In this document: positions 1 through 10,186 of the stretch, piece after piece
Layout of the letters: every line of letters starts with the position of its first letter
Numbering within the stretch: position 1 is the first letter of the stretch
NCBI RefSeq assembly: GCF_022376445.1
Contig: NW_025955278.1
Coordinates: 1 to 46,130, forward strand
DNA: 46,130 nt
Direction: 5' to 3'
From: Fomitopsis serialis
Taxonomy: Eukaryota > Basidiomycota > Agaricomycetes > Polyporales > Fomitopsidaceae
The notes under the pieces: generated by a model
What the model was told of the DNA's origin: nothing
Databases searched by the model: none
The model's input: the letters and a program-made list of their open reading frames with translations, nothing else
Made by a program: the position numbers and the translations under genes

Positions 1-1
1 G

Positions 2-187
2 AACTCACGTTTTGAAATCTCGAAGCTCTGTCTCATACATGCCGACCCGAGTCTAGCGAACGACGACATGGGCCCCGCGCTGAACCTCTCAGATGGGTCA
101 GTGGAACCCTCCACAGATGCCAAGATCCTTGGGGTCTGGATAGATCGCAAGTCGCGATTGAAAAAGCAGGCCGAGTCCCAGGCATCC
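2..187 (+). mobile_element. Degraded LINE reverse-transcriptase fragment
   Basis: The frame opening at base 2 reads NSRFEISKLCLIH and later KILGVWIDRKSRLKKQ. This resembles the segment of fungal non-LTR (Tad1/I-like) reverse transcriptases just after the catalytic region, where NS-FE-SK-LIHFTR is followed by a -LGV-ID--L-F--H motif. Only about 60 residues are visible, the window edge cuts the 5' side, and the similarity stops near 187 where the SSP upstream repeat begins. It is a dead scrap. The family assignment rests on motif memory only. Confidence 0.55.
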
Positions 188-672
188 ACCGTGACTGATG
201 CCCGGTTTTCTTGTAACATCGCAAACCACTCGGGCATTGTCGTCAGAATGATAACTACAGACTGGAGAGAATGCTGTATCGGCTGTATTGGACGTCCGCA
301 CTAGCTTTTCCAGCGCCTGGAAATCCTGCGGAAAGGCATTCAATGATCCCAATACTATCCTACTTTCACGACTCGGATACATTCAATCGAACAATCAAAA
401 TGCTCGTCGCCGGGGCTCATGAGGTGCATGGATGGTCGTTGCTGCAAATTCAACTCGAAAACTTAATACGATGTGTGTGCTAGAAGTCCTACTAGCCTGA
501 CGTATATTCTCGGGTTTCAAGGTCACGCAGAGCAAACCTCATGACGCTCACCAGCTTCGCCTCCACTTGAGTGGTTTGGGCGCTGTTCTTGCGATGCACC
601 TGTTGGCGCTGTGATGCGTCTGGCCGTAAGATGGTGCTTCATAGGAAGCGGATGCGTAGTCGCGGCCGATAG

Positions 673-678
673 TATTTA
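673..678 (+). promoter_or_regulatory. Probable TATA box of SSP1
   Basis: TATTTA inside agtatttagggaa lies 210 bases before the SSP1 start. The same element stands 208 and 214 bases before SSP2 and SSP3, so it has been kept in all three copies. Transcription starts were not mapped. Confidence 0.5.
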
Positions 679-882
679 GGGAATTTGGTTCTTACTGTAC
701 TCCCCAGCTCACCTTTTCCTTTCGAGTTCACTCAAGCAGAGGTACTGGCTAGTGAGTATCACATCAGCCGTACGACTCGGGTTTCATGTAGGCTGACGAC
801 GTTGAACCCTGTTAGCCCTGTTTTTAAACGACTCACATTCTCTTCACCGACGCTTTCTTGACGACCAACCCCGCAATACACG

Positions 883-1398
883 ATGCGCTTCACCACATTC
901 CTCTCAGTTGCGTTCGCCGCCGCCGCCACCCCGGCCTTCGCTTTGCCCACCAACACGTATGTCGATCCTATTATATCACCGAGTGTCCAGTTCGCTAATC
1001 GTACGAACAGCTTCGCGAGCCGTACAGTCGAGGACGACTCGGTCTATGCGCGTGAGTATGACAGCGACCTCTGGGCGCGCCGTGACCCCCGCCCCGGTTT
1101 GCCTCCCCAGAAGCCCGTGCCGACGTACCCGCCTCCCGCGCCGCCCACTGGCGGTCGCCACCGCCGCAGTCTGCAAGACATAGTCGACGAGCTTGTCGAG
1201 CGGGCCGACGAGGAAGACTCGCTGTGGGCGCGCGATGCTCCCAAGCCCAGGCCCAGGCCCCGGCCCCGTCCGATCGTGATGCCGTCACAGAAGCCCGTCC
1301 CGACGTATGCGCCGCCGTCGCCGCCCAGCGGTCGGCGCCGCACGCGCAGCTTTGACGAGGACCTTTGGGCGCGGATGGAGGTTGATGAGCTCGACTGA
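883..1398 (+). CDS. Small secreted proline-rich repeat protein, copy 1 (SSP1)
   Basis: Two exons, 883-956 and 1011-1398, give a 153-residue product. The 54-nt intron 957-1010 starts GTATGT, has a gctaat branch site and ends acag. It is a multiple of three without a stop, so raw translation reads through it; the paralogue SSP3 shows it must be an intron. Residues 1-20 form a signal peptide (MRFTTFLSVAFAAAATPAFA), so the protein enters the secretory route. The mature part holds two blocks built as LWAR, then basic/proline residues, then QKPVPTYPPP or QKPVPTYAPP, then a short Gly/Arg stretch ending RRS or TRS. It closes with DLWARMEVDELD. The dibasic ends of the blocks suggest cleavage by a Kex2-like protease, as in fungal peptide precursors, but this is inference. 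No known domain is recognised. Confidence 0.8.
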   Translation: MRFTTFLSVAFAAAATPAFALPTNTYVDPIISPSVQFANRTNSFASRTVEDDSVYAREYDSDLWARRDPRPGLPPQKPVPTYPPPAPPTGGRHRRSLQDIVDELVERADEEDSLWARDAPKPRPRPRPRPIVMPSQKPVPTYAPPSPPSGRRRTRSFDEDLWARMEVDELD

Positions 1399-1784
1399 GA
1401 AATGCAGCCCGCGGTGTCGCTTCTCCGGTCGCGCCGTTCCTTCGTGTAGCCTTTGGCTTGACAAGATGCACTTTACCCAAGCTCTCGCTCCGGCGACGAG
1501 CCTATGCTCAGCCTGACTCCGACAGACTTCTTTCGTACCTACTCATAGTGCTAGCTTTTGTCTACATAGGGCTCGGCCCTCGCGGACAATAAAGGGAATC
1601 AAAAAAAAAGACGCACTTGAAATATGATTTTGTTCGAGATGTTGTAGCCTGAGTGCCAGTGCCGTCGTGCTTTTCTTGACCGGAATGTCCCAGTCTCGCT
1701 GGTGCTGGTATTGATATTTAAACACATATTTGAATCGCCTTCTCACCAGATAGTCATGAGACGATTTAGACTTGCGCATGCACG

Positions 1785-2145
1785 CCTCGTTGCTCATTTT
1801 GGAGATGAATGAGGAGGGGAGTCGTTCAGAGAGACGGTGGTAGGTCACGTCGACGTTTTGGGGCGGCGTCGAGCCGATGCTGAGGACGTGCATAACGGAG
1901 CTTGCTATGAGGAATGCTTTGTTTGAAGCAGCTGAGGAATCAGAGCAGGGTGAGACGGCTTCCATCGCCGGAGCGATCAGTTGGGCTTTCTGACGCTTCC
2001 CCATTAGCAGGAAAGCGGTGCGCAGTCGACCGGCGACAACTGTCTGGCTGGAATGCGATGGCACTGCCATTGCCTATGATTCGGAGGTTGATGCCAGGTG
2101 CTCTTGCTCGCTTTGGCAGCTGGCGGTGCGGTTGGTAGCCTCGTG
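1785..2145 (-). pseudogene. Truncated dual-specificity phosphatase copy (DSP1)
   Basis: On the minus strand this reads MGKRQKAQ, then AASNKAFL, HVLSIGSTP, VTYHRLSE and SNEAC, matching the N-terminal half of DSP2 (31904-32517) nearly residue for residue. The match stops at SNEAC near 1785. The catalytic HCSAGISRS loop is missing, and the next bases are instead SSP 3'-flank sequence of the type seen after SSP2 and SSP3. It therefore cannot make an active phosphatase. The upstream flank (ggttggtagcctcgtgtcacc near 2129) also matches DSP2 and DSP3. Confidence 0.75.
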
Positions 2146-3166
2146 TCACCGGCCCGCCGCCCGCCAGCGCATCACTCCTCCTCTTTCCAGTTTCTTTCCC
2201 ACGATCACTGTTGGCTGCTTGCCGCTCTTGGCCCGGGGCTTACTTAGCTAACTATAGCTTGGGCTTAGCTGTTGCTGGCCTCCGCACTGAAACTTAAAGC
2301 GAAGAACCGACATGGACATCCACATCTGCAATACACTGCTGGCCAGGTGCCCTGGCCTGAGCTGTTACCGAGTCACCGGCGATGCGTCGTCCCGGACACG
2401 TTGTGGTCGCCGCGTTGCGACGGTGACTCGGGACAAGACTCGCGGGGCATCTAATAGGACGCCACTGTAGGTAGGTATTTGGTGAGCAATATATATATAT
2501 ATACTCCCTCGTATCTGACACCAGACATATGCAGCCATCAACGTCAAGTCCGAGGGACTGTCAGTCGTACTTATGCGCGTACGAAAGCGATTGCGAAGTG
2601 GAGGAACCGGTCCCGACCCCCGAGCCGCGACCAGCTCATATGCTTCCTCTCTAGCGTTCTCTCGCGAGGGCCCTCATGCTTCTGGACACGTCGGGCGGCG
2701 TCGGGCGGCTTCATGCCATGCGGCTGTAGGCAGGGCTATGTGGCGGCCAGTGCACAGTCCTCTTCAAGTTTTGAAAGACTCCAGGCATTCGACGAGTCTC
2801 AGGCTGGGGCTCAATCATCCACATACTATCCTCAAATACGTCTCCTGCCCATCAAAACTGGCGAGGTCAGTATCATTGACATTGTGAGTCGCTGCAGTGG
2901 CCCCGGACATGTCTCACTAGTGAGTTGAAGGTTCGACTAGCCAGAACGTTAAAGTATGCTTGTTCATGATTGCTGTCATACAAAGGTTGCGTGCCTAGTA
3001 TACCGTGAGTATACCCGCCAATCAAGATCAGAGCCTCACACGACTGCCAACCGCTAGCCTCGGCATCACGGTGACGCAAGTGCGCCGGCAGATAGTCAAC
3101 CGATGTTTCGTAGGCATAGAGGACACTGGTATCGTACATACGACAGCGGGATAACCGTGGGCTTGA
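2146..3166. other. Intergenic, no gene recognised
   Basis: The first 100 bases are still phosphatase upstream flank. A short (AT)7 run lies at 2489-2503. The open frames here are short, overlap on both strands and show no protein motif I know. The right end is the promoter region of the dehydrogenase. Confidence 0.5.
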
Positions 3167-3173
3167 TATAAAG
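3167..3173 (+). promoter_or_regulatory. TATA box of the dehydrogenase gene
   Basis: TATAAAG stands 96 bases before the start codon at 3263, a normal fungal spacing once a short leader is allowed for. No other TATA-like element lies nearer the gene. Confidence 0.5.
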
Positions 3174-3262
3174 CTTAACACTTCTTTTGCTTACAAAAAC
3201 ACCTTCCCCTACTCTTCATCTCCTTTCACTTGACCGCACACAGTAAAGAAGGCTAACACGAG

Positions 3263-4767
3263 ATGAGGGGGCTCGTATACGAAGCGAAGATGATCCTCAA
3301 GCTCCTGGGCGAGTTCAAACCACCCAGAGCTACGTTCAGTACGGACCAGATACCGGATCTCACTGGTCGTGTCATCATAGTGACAGGTACGTCTCTCCCA
3401 TTCTGTGTTGCGCGTCCCGGAACTCATACGTCCTTGCATGAGGCGGCAACACTGGGATTGGTAAGGAGACGGTGAAGGTGCTGAGGATTCGCATGGCTTC
3501 CGTATTGCAGACAACTAACGGGAATCATAGGTGCTCCTAGAGCACAACGCGAAGGTCTACATGGCATCGCGAAGCCGACCGAAGGCCGAGGCCGCTATCA
3601 CTGAGCTGAAGGAGGAAACAGGAAAGGAGGCCATCTTCCTTGAGCTTGACCTAGCAGACTATGCATCCATTCAAAAGGCTTCCTCGGAGTTCCTAAGGTA
3701 GGACACTTCGCTCCTGTCTGTCCGTGCATTTATCTCACTGGCAATAATGTTCTCAGCCAAGAGCAACATCTACATGTGCTGTTCAATAACGCGTACGCCT
3801 CTTAAATAAACAGGCCACTCAGTACAGTAGAAGCTAACTCGACACGTAGTGGTCTCATGGGGTGCCCCCTCGACCTCCTCGGCCCAGATGACTACGACCT
3901 CCAATTTTTCACTAACGTTATCGGTACGAACCCATCAGCCTCTTATGTCTCGCGCACTGACTCGTCGAATCCACCAGGCCCGTTCCTGCTCACGAAGCTC
4001 CTCCTCCCCGCGCTCGTTGCAGGCAAGGCGTCCTCACCAGACGGCCACACCCGCGTGATCACGACCTCCTCCTCGGGCGCGTACCTACAGACTATCAACT
4101 GGGACACGCTCAGAGATGGCCCGGCGCGGAGGAAGATATCGTCGCAAGACCTGTATTGCCAGACGAAATTTGTGAGTCTCCTCCGGACTTGCTCTTGCTA
4201 AGCTTCGGGAACTGACGCGCAGAGGACAGGCGAATACGGTCGTCTCACGACAGCTGTCAAAACGCTACGCTGACCAAGGGATCGTCGCTATCTCGCTGAA
4301 CCCAGGTCAGCGGAGGTTCCCGGTGCAGGCGTATGCTCCTCGCTGACAGCCCCGACCCTGCGCTTCTACACAGGGAATATCGCCACTGAATTGCAGCGGT
4401 ACGCACCAGGCCCAGTGCGGTCGTTCATGGTAGGTCCCACCCTGACTCCGACTCTGCGAAGCGACACAAACAACTAACGGCCACGGCGCCTCATCATAGC
4501 ACGCGACGTTCCTCTACCCTGTGGGCCCCGGCGCCCTCACACAGCTCTGGGCAGGCACGATGCCAGAGGCTTTGGAACACAACGGCGGGGTACGTTCCTC
4601 CCCCGCCTGTCGCGACGCTGACCCAGATACGCTGACGTGGGCCTCCTCGCATCATTCAGTTCTTGATCCCATGGGCACGCGTTGGGGAGTGCAGGAAGGA
4701 GGCATACGACGATGCTTTAGGGGAGAAGCTGTGGACCTGGCTGGAGGAGGCGGTCAAGGATAAGTAG
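3263..4767 (+). CDS. Short-chain dehydrogenase/reductase, ten exons
   Basis: Exons 3263-3386, 3443-3477, 3531-3697, 3757-3792, 3850-3923, 3978-4171, 4230-4305, 4374-4429, 4500-4589 and 4660-4767 join in frame to 319 residues. It is an NAD(P)-dependent oxidoreductase of the retinol-dehydrogenase/WW-oxidoreductase-like SDR group. TGGNTGIG (residues about 41-48) binds the cofactor, NNAG is at 119-122, the catalytic serine lies in TTSSSGAY (about 175-181), and YCQTK gives Y205 and K209. The N-terminal 30 residues precede the Rossmann fold and may be membrane-associating. Introns are 53-70 nt with clear branch sites. The substrate cannot be told. A broken copy of its last exons follows at once, and a P450 remnant and an oxidase lie within 6 kb, but a cluster is not proven. 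Confidence 0.92.
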
Positions 4768-4914
4768 TATGCAGTGGCTATCCGATCATTGACGTAGAAA
4801 ACACAGACGCCGTGGGGAGCTCATTCGAGGCCCTGCGGCTACGCGAGAATGAATGTCATCGCGTCTGTCGCGCTCCCAAGTCCCGGCTCACTCGACCATT
4901 GACTATTGAACGTT

Positions 4915-5200
4915 GCACGCTGCACAGGCGCAGGCCCGATGTTCAATCGTTCAAGCCTGAGTCACCAACTTCGCTCAGGCGAGACCTCTTCGGCGAAGCT
5001 TTGGCACATCCATACAGCGTTGGCTCTGGGTTGGGATGATACTCGAAGATCCGGAATACAATGGCGGGGTACGTCCCTCCGCACAGGCTCCTGCTACAGT
5101 TCCTGATCACGTGAACGCGTGTTGGTAGTACGTGCCTGAAGGAGGCGTACGACGACCTAGTACGACGACCTAGTACGACGACCTACGACCACATTGTGGT
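4915..5200 (+). pseudogene. Duplicated 3' end of the dehydrogenase, broken
   Basis: In one frame 5010-5070 reads QRWLWVGMILEDPEYNGG followed by a gtacgtcc donor, matching [17 protein letters not shown] and gtacgttcc at the end of exon 9 of the upstream gene. After a shortened intron, FLIT-stop-TRVG--CLKEAYDDL matches exon 10. Around 4926-4950 caggcccgatg..ttcaatcgttca matches exon 8. An in-frame stop and intron shrinkage show it is dead. It is a tandem partial duplication, not an extension of the working gene. Confidence 0.75.
5147..5185 (+). repeat. 13-bp tandem repeat, three units
   Basis: Three perfect head-to-tail copies of gtacgacgaccta. They lie in the broken dehydrogenase copy exactly where the parent encodes AYDDA, so they look like a local expansion of that coding scrap. 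Confidence 0.9.
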
Positions 5201-5378
5201 TGAGATGCCGTGGAACCGGCCAGAGGATGCAGAGAAAGACAGGTTATAGCGCATACATTGAGGTATGGTATGCAGCCGAGGGCGTCACGCCCAATCACAT
5301 TCACAATGTTATTACAGTACTACAGTTGATACTCTCCGAGTCCTTTATTCGTTACCAGTCAACAATTCCATCTCCCTC

Positions 5379-6510
5379 TCACAACCACGTGCGCATCCCC
5401 TTCTCCACAGCGACGCCGCCCAGGCCGACCGCCACGATCGCCCACGTCCACCCATTCGCAAGCTCCTTCAGGCCGGGCCAAAAGCTGTTCTTCTCGCGAC
5501 GGAAATGCCGGAACTGCTCGTACTTGAGCGGGTCCGCCTTGTACGCCTCCTCCTGGAACCGCTCCGTCTCGCGGTCGCCGCCGAGCACGCGCAAGTAAAC
5601 ATAGTTCGCGAGCGGGCCGAGGAGCGCGAGTGGGTGCAGGAGGCCGGCGCTGTACAGGAGGACGGGGAAGGAGAAGTGCACGAGCGCGTCGCCGAGGTAG
5701 CTTCGAGTTGCAGGGATGTTAGCGGGAGCGGATACACGGAGGATGAAGAGACTCACTTGGGGTGCCGGACGATGCTCCATACGCCCTCGCGGTTCAGGAC
5801 GATGTCGCCCGTGCGCTGCTTGTGCGTCTCGAGCTGCGTGTCGGCCAGTACCTCCAACGCGTACCCAGACGAGAAGAGGAACACCGCCGCTGCATGCGCG
5901 AGCTTCGCGTACGTTGGCAGCGGCGCCCTCGCAAGGCCAGCGCGGAACGGGAGCGTGAACGGGAGCGTGATGAGGGTCTGCACGGCAGCCTCAGGCAGGA
6001 ACTGCGTGAGGAAAGCCTTGCTCCAAAAGCCGGGGTCGCGCTTGTCCTCGGCGTAGCGCGGGTCGTCTGCGCCCCGCCTAACCGCACGCGACGCGATGCG
6101 GTAGAGGAGGCGGATGCCCCAGGTGGTCACGCCGGTGAGGAGCAGGCGCTCGGAGTACGTGAGCTGAGCCCAGGCGTCGGGCAGGGAGAGGCCGTCGTAG
6201 ACGACGCGCGTGCCCAGGGCACTCCACCATGCGTTGGCGAGCTGGCTCGCGGGCCAGAGGCAGTCCTTGCCGTCTGCGCGGTCGGTGTACCGGGAGACGC
6301 CGTAGGTGACGAGGGAGAGGCCGGTGTGGAAGGCAAACGAGGGGAAGATGGTGCTTTTGAAGATGCCGACGGTCGTTGCGATGCTCAACGGGTTGTCGCG
6401 CTGGGTGCTGAAGTGTGCATTGTAGCCTGGACTCGGGGTCAGATATTGTCGTGCTACGAAAGAACATCAAAAGCGACTCGAAAGAACAACTTACGGTCTT
6501 GTTCCGCCAT
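5379..6510 (-). CDS. DUF1295 membrane protein (steroid-reductase/ICMT-like fold)
   Basis: Exons 6510-6495, 6426-5757 and 5700-5379 on the minus strand join to 335 residues. The true start is ATG GCG GAA CAA GAC in a 16-nt first exon; a longer raw frame begins at a TTG. Several hydrophobic segments run through the protein. Near residues 222-233 stands SIVRHPNYLGD, the signature of the DUF1295/steroid 5-alpha-reductase C-terminal and isoprenylcysteine methyltransferase-like families, followed by two more hydrophobic stretches. Family members are multi-pass membrane enzymes of the ER or other membranes, mostly of unknown substrate. The gene is divergent from the FAD oxidase at 7250 with about 740 bases between, so the two may share a promoter. 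Confidence 0.88.
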
Positions 6511-7249
6511 GATTGCTGTTGGTAGAGGAGAGACAAGGAGGAGGAAGACGAACAGTCGCCTGCTGAGCCGAATACGGTCATGGCGCGATGTATACTATGA
6601 CGTCGCCGTGCCACTGCGCCACCCTCTAGTCACAACCCCCGTCACATCCTCATCCACCAAACACGGTCTTTTTGCAGTGACAGACTATGTACTGTCGGCA
6701 CAATGATACGCACAGAGACGAGGTGCGTGACATTATGAAGACGTACAGCGCGCATCAACGACGATGCGTCAAGTCGCCAGTGGGCGGGGACTGCAAGAGG
6801 GGATCATAGTCCCGGGCCGTTCGTGGACGCGTATTGCCGCACGCGGTCTCGTGATCGTGTAATCGGCACAGTACGAGGCGGTTTCCTGTTGGTTTCCTGT
6901 TGATTTCCTGCTAGTTCGAGCTCGCACTGGTATTACGGCGAATGATAGGCCCGGAGTTGGCCAGACTACGAGAGGTGAGATCTTGAGAACCCCATTACAG
7001 CGTGGGTGAGTAAGTGCTACATGCAGGGGTTCGAGTCGGCCCGCCAGGCCTCGTCACGGTGCCATTTCTTCCCGCTGAAGTCCGTTGCGCAGTACATCTT
7101 ACCGTGATCTCCACCCAGGCTGCAGGCTGTCTCATATCGACATACATCTCAAGTTGGAGGCGAGCCCTATAGTATCCAACCTCAGCATAAACGGTACCGG
7201 TATCCGTGCTCATTACTCTCCAAGCTACACAAGAGACCGTACTAGTATC
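6511..7249. other. Divergent intergenic region
   Basis: This 739-base stretch lies between two divergent starts. A short direct repeat ggtttcctgttg/gatttcctgctag lies near 6881-6914. No gene or RNA is recognised. It should hold the promoters of both flanking genes. Confidence 0.5.
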
Positions 7250-8875
7250 ATGACATCCGTAGCTCCTGATCAGCCCTCGGGTATACCGGTACCCAACTCA
7301 ACTCGTTCGTTCTGGCACAGCGAGCCGAACGAGTTTCTACTTGGCCATCGCACCACGCCCGAATTGCCCTCGGAAGCCGACGTAGTGATTGTTGGGAGCG
7401 GCATCACAGGCTCATCCGCTGCGCGCTTCCTGACAGAGGACCCGCGATACAATGGCCGGAGCATCGTCATGATCGAGGCGAGAGAGGCGTGCTGGGGTGC
7501 GACAGGCCGGAACGGAGGTATCCGTGTTCTACTCCTACGTGTTCGATGTACGTGAATCGCTGATCGATGAATCACAGGCCACTGTCAAGTTCTCCCCGTC
7601 GCGCGGGGCCTCGATGTCGCAAAGTTCGAGATCCTGAACTACAACACAGTCAAGTCGTACATCTCCGAGAACAACGTGGCCTGCGAATGGCGCAGCGTGT
7701 CGGGCTGCCGCGCGTTCTTCTCTGAAGACATGTTCAAAGCAGAACTGAGCAAAGTCGCCGCGCTGAAAGCGGCCGACCCAGAGCTCGGAAAGCTCGTCGA
7801 GGTCATCACCGACAAGGCTAAGCTCGCCAAGCATCGTGTGAGCACGGCCGTAGGATGCACGCTGTGCCACTCCGCAGCGAGTCTCTGGCCCTACAAACTC
7901 GTCGCGTTCGTACTCGAGAAGTTGGTAAGAGCCGGCCAGCTGAATCTCCAGACCAACACGCCCGTCGAGCGCATCGCGTCCGGCGACGCAACCCACCCGC
8001 ACGTCCTGCACACGCCCCGGGGCCCCATTCGCGCACGCACCGTCCTCCTCTGCACCAACGGCTACACCTCGCACCTCCTTCCCGCCCTCGCGGACCTGAT
8101 CGTGCCTGTGCGTGGCGAGATGTCTGCCCTGCTCCCTCCGAAAGGCGCCCCGCGTCTCCCGAACTCGTACGGCCTCGAGGGGCAGCCCGACCAGCCCGGC
8201 CACCTCTCCGACTACCTGAACCAGCGGCCGTACGACGGCGTGCCGAACCCCGCGGGACACTACATGTACGGCGGCGGCGACGCGGGCGCGGACTATCCCC
8301 GCGTTGGCATCTGGGACGACGGCGTGGTGGACGAGGGCATGGCGGCGTGGCTCCGCCGGACACTCCTTGTACGTTTGGAGCTGGGGGGAGAGACGGAGGG
8401 ACTCGAAGAGCTGGAGGCAACGCATCAGTGGACGGGGATCATGGGGTACTCGCGGGACAACATGCCCTGGGTCGGCGAAGTGCCAGGGATGAAGGGTGTC
8501 TGGCTTGCTGGAGCCTACTCAGGTCAGTGGTCAACGACGCGGCTTCGCAGCCCGTAGACGATGCTGAGCCGCGGTTTCGAAGGACACGGCATGCCGAATG
8601 GCACGCTTTGTGGCAAGGCGGCCGTTGAGCTTATGCTAGCCGACGAGCAAGGTATCGCTGCGTCAGAGGCGCACAAGAGCGTTGTGGAGACGGTGGGCCT
8701 GCCCAAAGGCTATCTGATCACTGAAGCAAGGATCGCGGAGGCGAGGAAGCTGCCTCCCGTTGCCAAGGCAGACGCTATGGGCACGTTCGGCGCCGATGCT
8801 GTGCGCATTTCGGGGACGGAGAAAGCAGGCATTGCTGAGTACCTGAAGTCGTTCATCTGGTCATCGAAACCGTGA
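7250..8875 (+). CDS. FAD-dependent oxidoreductase (DAO/glycine-oxidase family)
   Basis: Exons 7250-7517, 7578-8522 and 8583-8875 join to 501 residues. ADVVIVGSGITGSSAARFL (residues about 43-61) is the FAD-binding Rossmann loop, followed by EAREACWGATGRNGGH, the second FAD signature of the D-amino-acid/sarcosine-oxidase-like DAO family. Near the C-terminus WTGIMGYSRDNMPWVGEVP and GVWLAGAYSGHGMP are the typical FAD-contacting end. Such enzymes oxidise amines or amino acids using oxygen, giving hydrogen peroxide; the exact substrate cannot be read from sequence. Both introns are 60 nt and each falls within a glycine codon of a conserved motif, which supports the model. No signal peptide is seen, so it is probably cytosolic or peroxisomal, though no clear PTS1 ends it (SSKP). 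Confidence 0.9.
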
Positions 8876-8975
8876 CTCAGACACAATGGACGCGTGTATT
8901 GATAAATAATCGGCAAAATAACAACACAATGTCACAATGTACCACATGCGTTGGCGATACATCTAGTCCCGGCGA

Positions 8976-9294
8976 TCAGGCCGGCTTGTAAAGTCCTACT
9001 CTCAGAGGAAGCTCTGGTCTGATGCCGTCCTTCCGACTGTGGGGAACATGTTGTCAGCGGTGGTCCATAAGATTGGCTTGCCGGTCGACTCGAAGGTGAA
9101 CGCGGATATCAACACTGCTAGCACCACCTCTATTCGCTGGAGTTAGCCAACGCCTCGCTGCGTCAGTCAACTGTCAAAACTCACTGATCTCCATTTCAGC
9201 GAATTTGAAGCCTCTGTGCGGGAGGATTAGCAATGAAACTGAAATACTATGTGCGGACGTACATGCACGACCTCTTTCCGCCGGAGAAAGTCAA
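8976..9294 (-). pseudogene. Cytochrome P450, 3'-terminal remnant
   Basis: Minus-strand exons 9294-9263, 9213-9185 and 9129 downward splice to LTFSGGKRSCIGFKFAEMEI, continuing KVVLAVLISAFTFES. This carries the P450 haem-binding signature F-GG-R-CIG with its cysteine and the following helix. The introns (49 and 55 nt) have good borders. The tail then slips frame: PTVG is followed, one base out, by KDGIRPELPLRVGLYKPA and a stop at 8978-8976. Upstream of 9294 the I-helix and ExxR regions are not found, so most of the gene is gone. It is convergent with the FAD oxidase and ends about 100 bases after it. Confidence 0.75.
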
Positions 9295-9581
9295 CTTGGG
9301 TGATTCGTCAGCACGTTCAAGTTGTCGCAAAACATTCAAAGATCGCAAACACACAAATTCGAATATACTCCTGTCACTAGCACTCACTGCCAGATGGGCG
9401 CGACAACTTGAAGGCACCCGGGCCGCTGCGATGGTCGCGCAAGCCCTATGGCAGAGGTCATCCTGTACACTGCTAAGTCTTCCCTAGGTAAACCCTCACG
9501 AAGTCGTCTTGAACGGAGTTCTTCAACTTCTAGATATCTGTAGGCTGCTGAGCGTAGCGCACCAATCTTCAGATTGACGGC
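9295..9581. other. Intergenic, possible further P450 debris
   Basis: The minus strand contains VVAPIW before a gtgagt donor near 9395, which may be one more decayed P450 exon. Nothing else is recognised before the tRNA flank. Confidence 0.3.
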
Positions 9582-9601
9582 GGCCGGTCGAATGATCTGT
9601 G
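9582..9601 (+). promoter_or_regulatory. Conserved element upstream of tRNA-Ala 1
   Basis: ggccggtcgaatgatctgtg ends 42 bases before the tRNA. The second tRNA-Ala has the same 20-mer with one change, ending 41 bases before it, while the bases between have diverged. It may be a Pol III upstream element or the edge of an old duplication. Confidence 0.45.
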
Positions 9602-9643
9602 AGTGTGCTAAGTATAGAGTACCAGCAGAGAGATTTTGATCAC

Positions 9644-9727
9644 GGGCATGTGGTGTAGTTGGTTATCACGCTCGCTTAGCACCTTGTGAGCATGCGAGAG
9701 GGGTCCGGTTCAATCCCGGACATGTCC
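9644..9727 (+). tRNA. tRNA-Ala (AGC) with 11-nt intron
   Basis: The acceptor stem GGGCATG pairs with CATGTCC, the anticodon stem CTCGC with GCGAG, and the T stem TCCGG with CCGGA around the loop TTCAATC. The anticodon loop reads TTAGCA, an 11-base intron ccttgtgagca, then T, giving anticodon AGC for alanine codon GCU and, with inosine, GCC. CCA is not encoded, as usual in eukaryotes. It is identical over 84 bases to the tRNA at 34656-34739 on the other strand. Confidence 0.92.
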
Positions 9728-9747
9728 ATGAAACATGGTATTGTCTC

Positions 9748-9752
9748 TTTTT
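9748..9752 (+). terminator. Pol III terminator of tRNA-Ala 1
   Basis: A run of five T lies 21 bases after the tRNA, the usual RNA polymerase III stop signal. Confidence 0.6.
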
Positions 9753-10186
9753 ATATAATATCTTGCTACACACATGCCAGTGCGAATCTTGTCAAGCGGT
9801 GCCAGTGATAAGTCACCTACTCGCTACATGTACTTCAACTCTCATCACAAAAAGTGGCCAGTCCAGGCGCCCACTCAATCGGCGTCTCAATCTCATAAAA
9901 GATGCTTGCTGGCTTTGGTTTGGTCTGCAATGGAGACTCCGCCCTCGTCCCAATCCGACATGACGCGCACGTCCTGCTCCAAAGTCGATTGCTGGAGTAC
10001 TAGTGTTTAAACGTTCAATAGGATCGCTATCGAGATCGACTTGACACCAGCGCATCCTAGCTGCGGCACTTCCCGCGGTGTCCTCCTTCCTGCCGCGCGC
10101 TTGAGCGTCTCTCCTTACCAACTCTTCGTCGTTCCACCCCCTGGTATAGTCTTGGACCGCGCTTCCAATCCGATCTGTCTAGAGAA
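9753..10186. other. Intergenic, promoter region of the methyltransferase
   Basis: No gene or RNA is recognised in these 434 bases. A CT-rich stretch at 10105-10135 lies shortly before the start codon. Confidence 0.4.

Larger units (their letters stand above)
190..2240 (+). repeat. Long direct repeat, copy A (SSP1-DSP1 block)
   Basis: This block matches 35386-37520 in the same order and orientation: SSP upstream sequence, the SSP gene, its 3' region, then phosphatase-derived sequence on the minus strand. Upstream landmarks shared by both copies include cattgtcgtcagaatg and cctactagcctgacg. The two SSP start codons are 35,390 bases apart. Indels and substitutions are scattered through the non-coding parts, so the copies are not recent. 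Confidence 0.8.

Noticed and set aside
995..1480. Minus-strand frames opposite SSP1, and likewise opposite SSP2
   Set aside because: They mirror the biased codons of the SSP genes and contain no independent motif.
9644..9727. A CRISPR or phage attachment reading of the repeated 84-mer tRNA
   Set aside because: Both copies fold as full tRNAs. There are no spaced repeats and the genome is eukaryotic.
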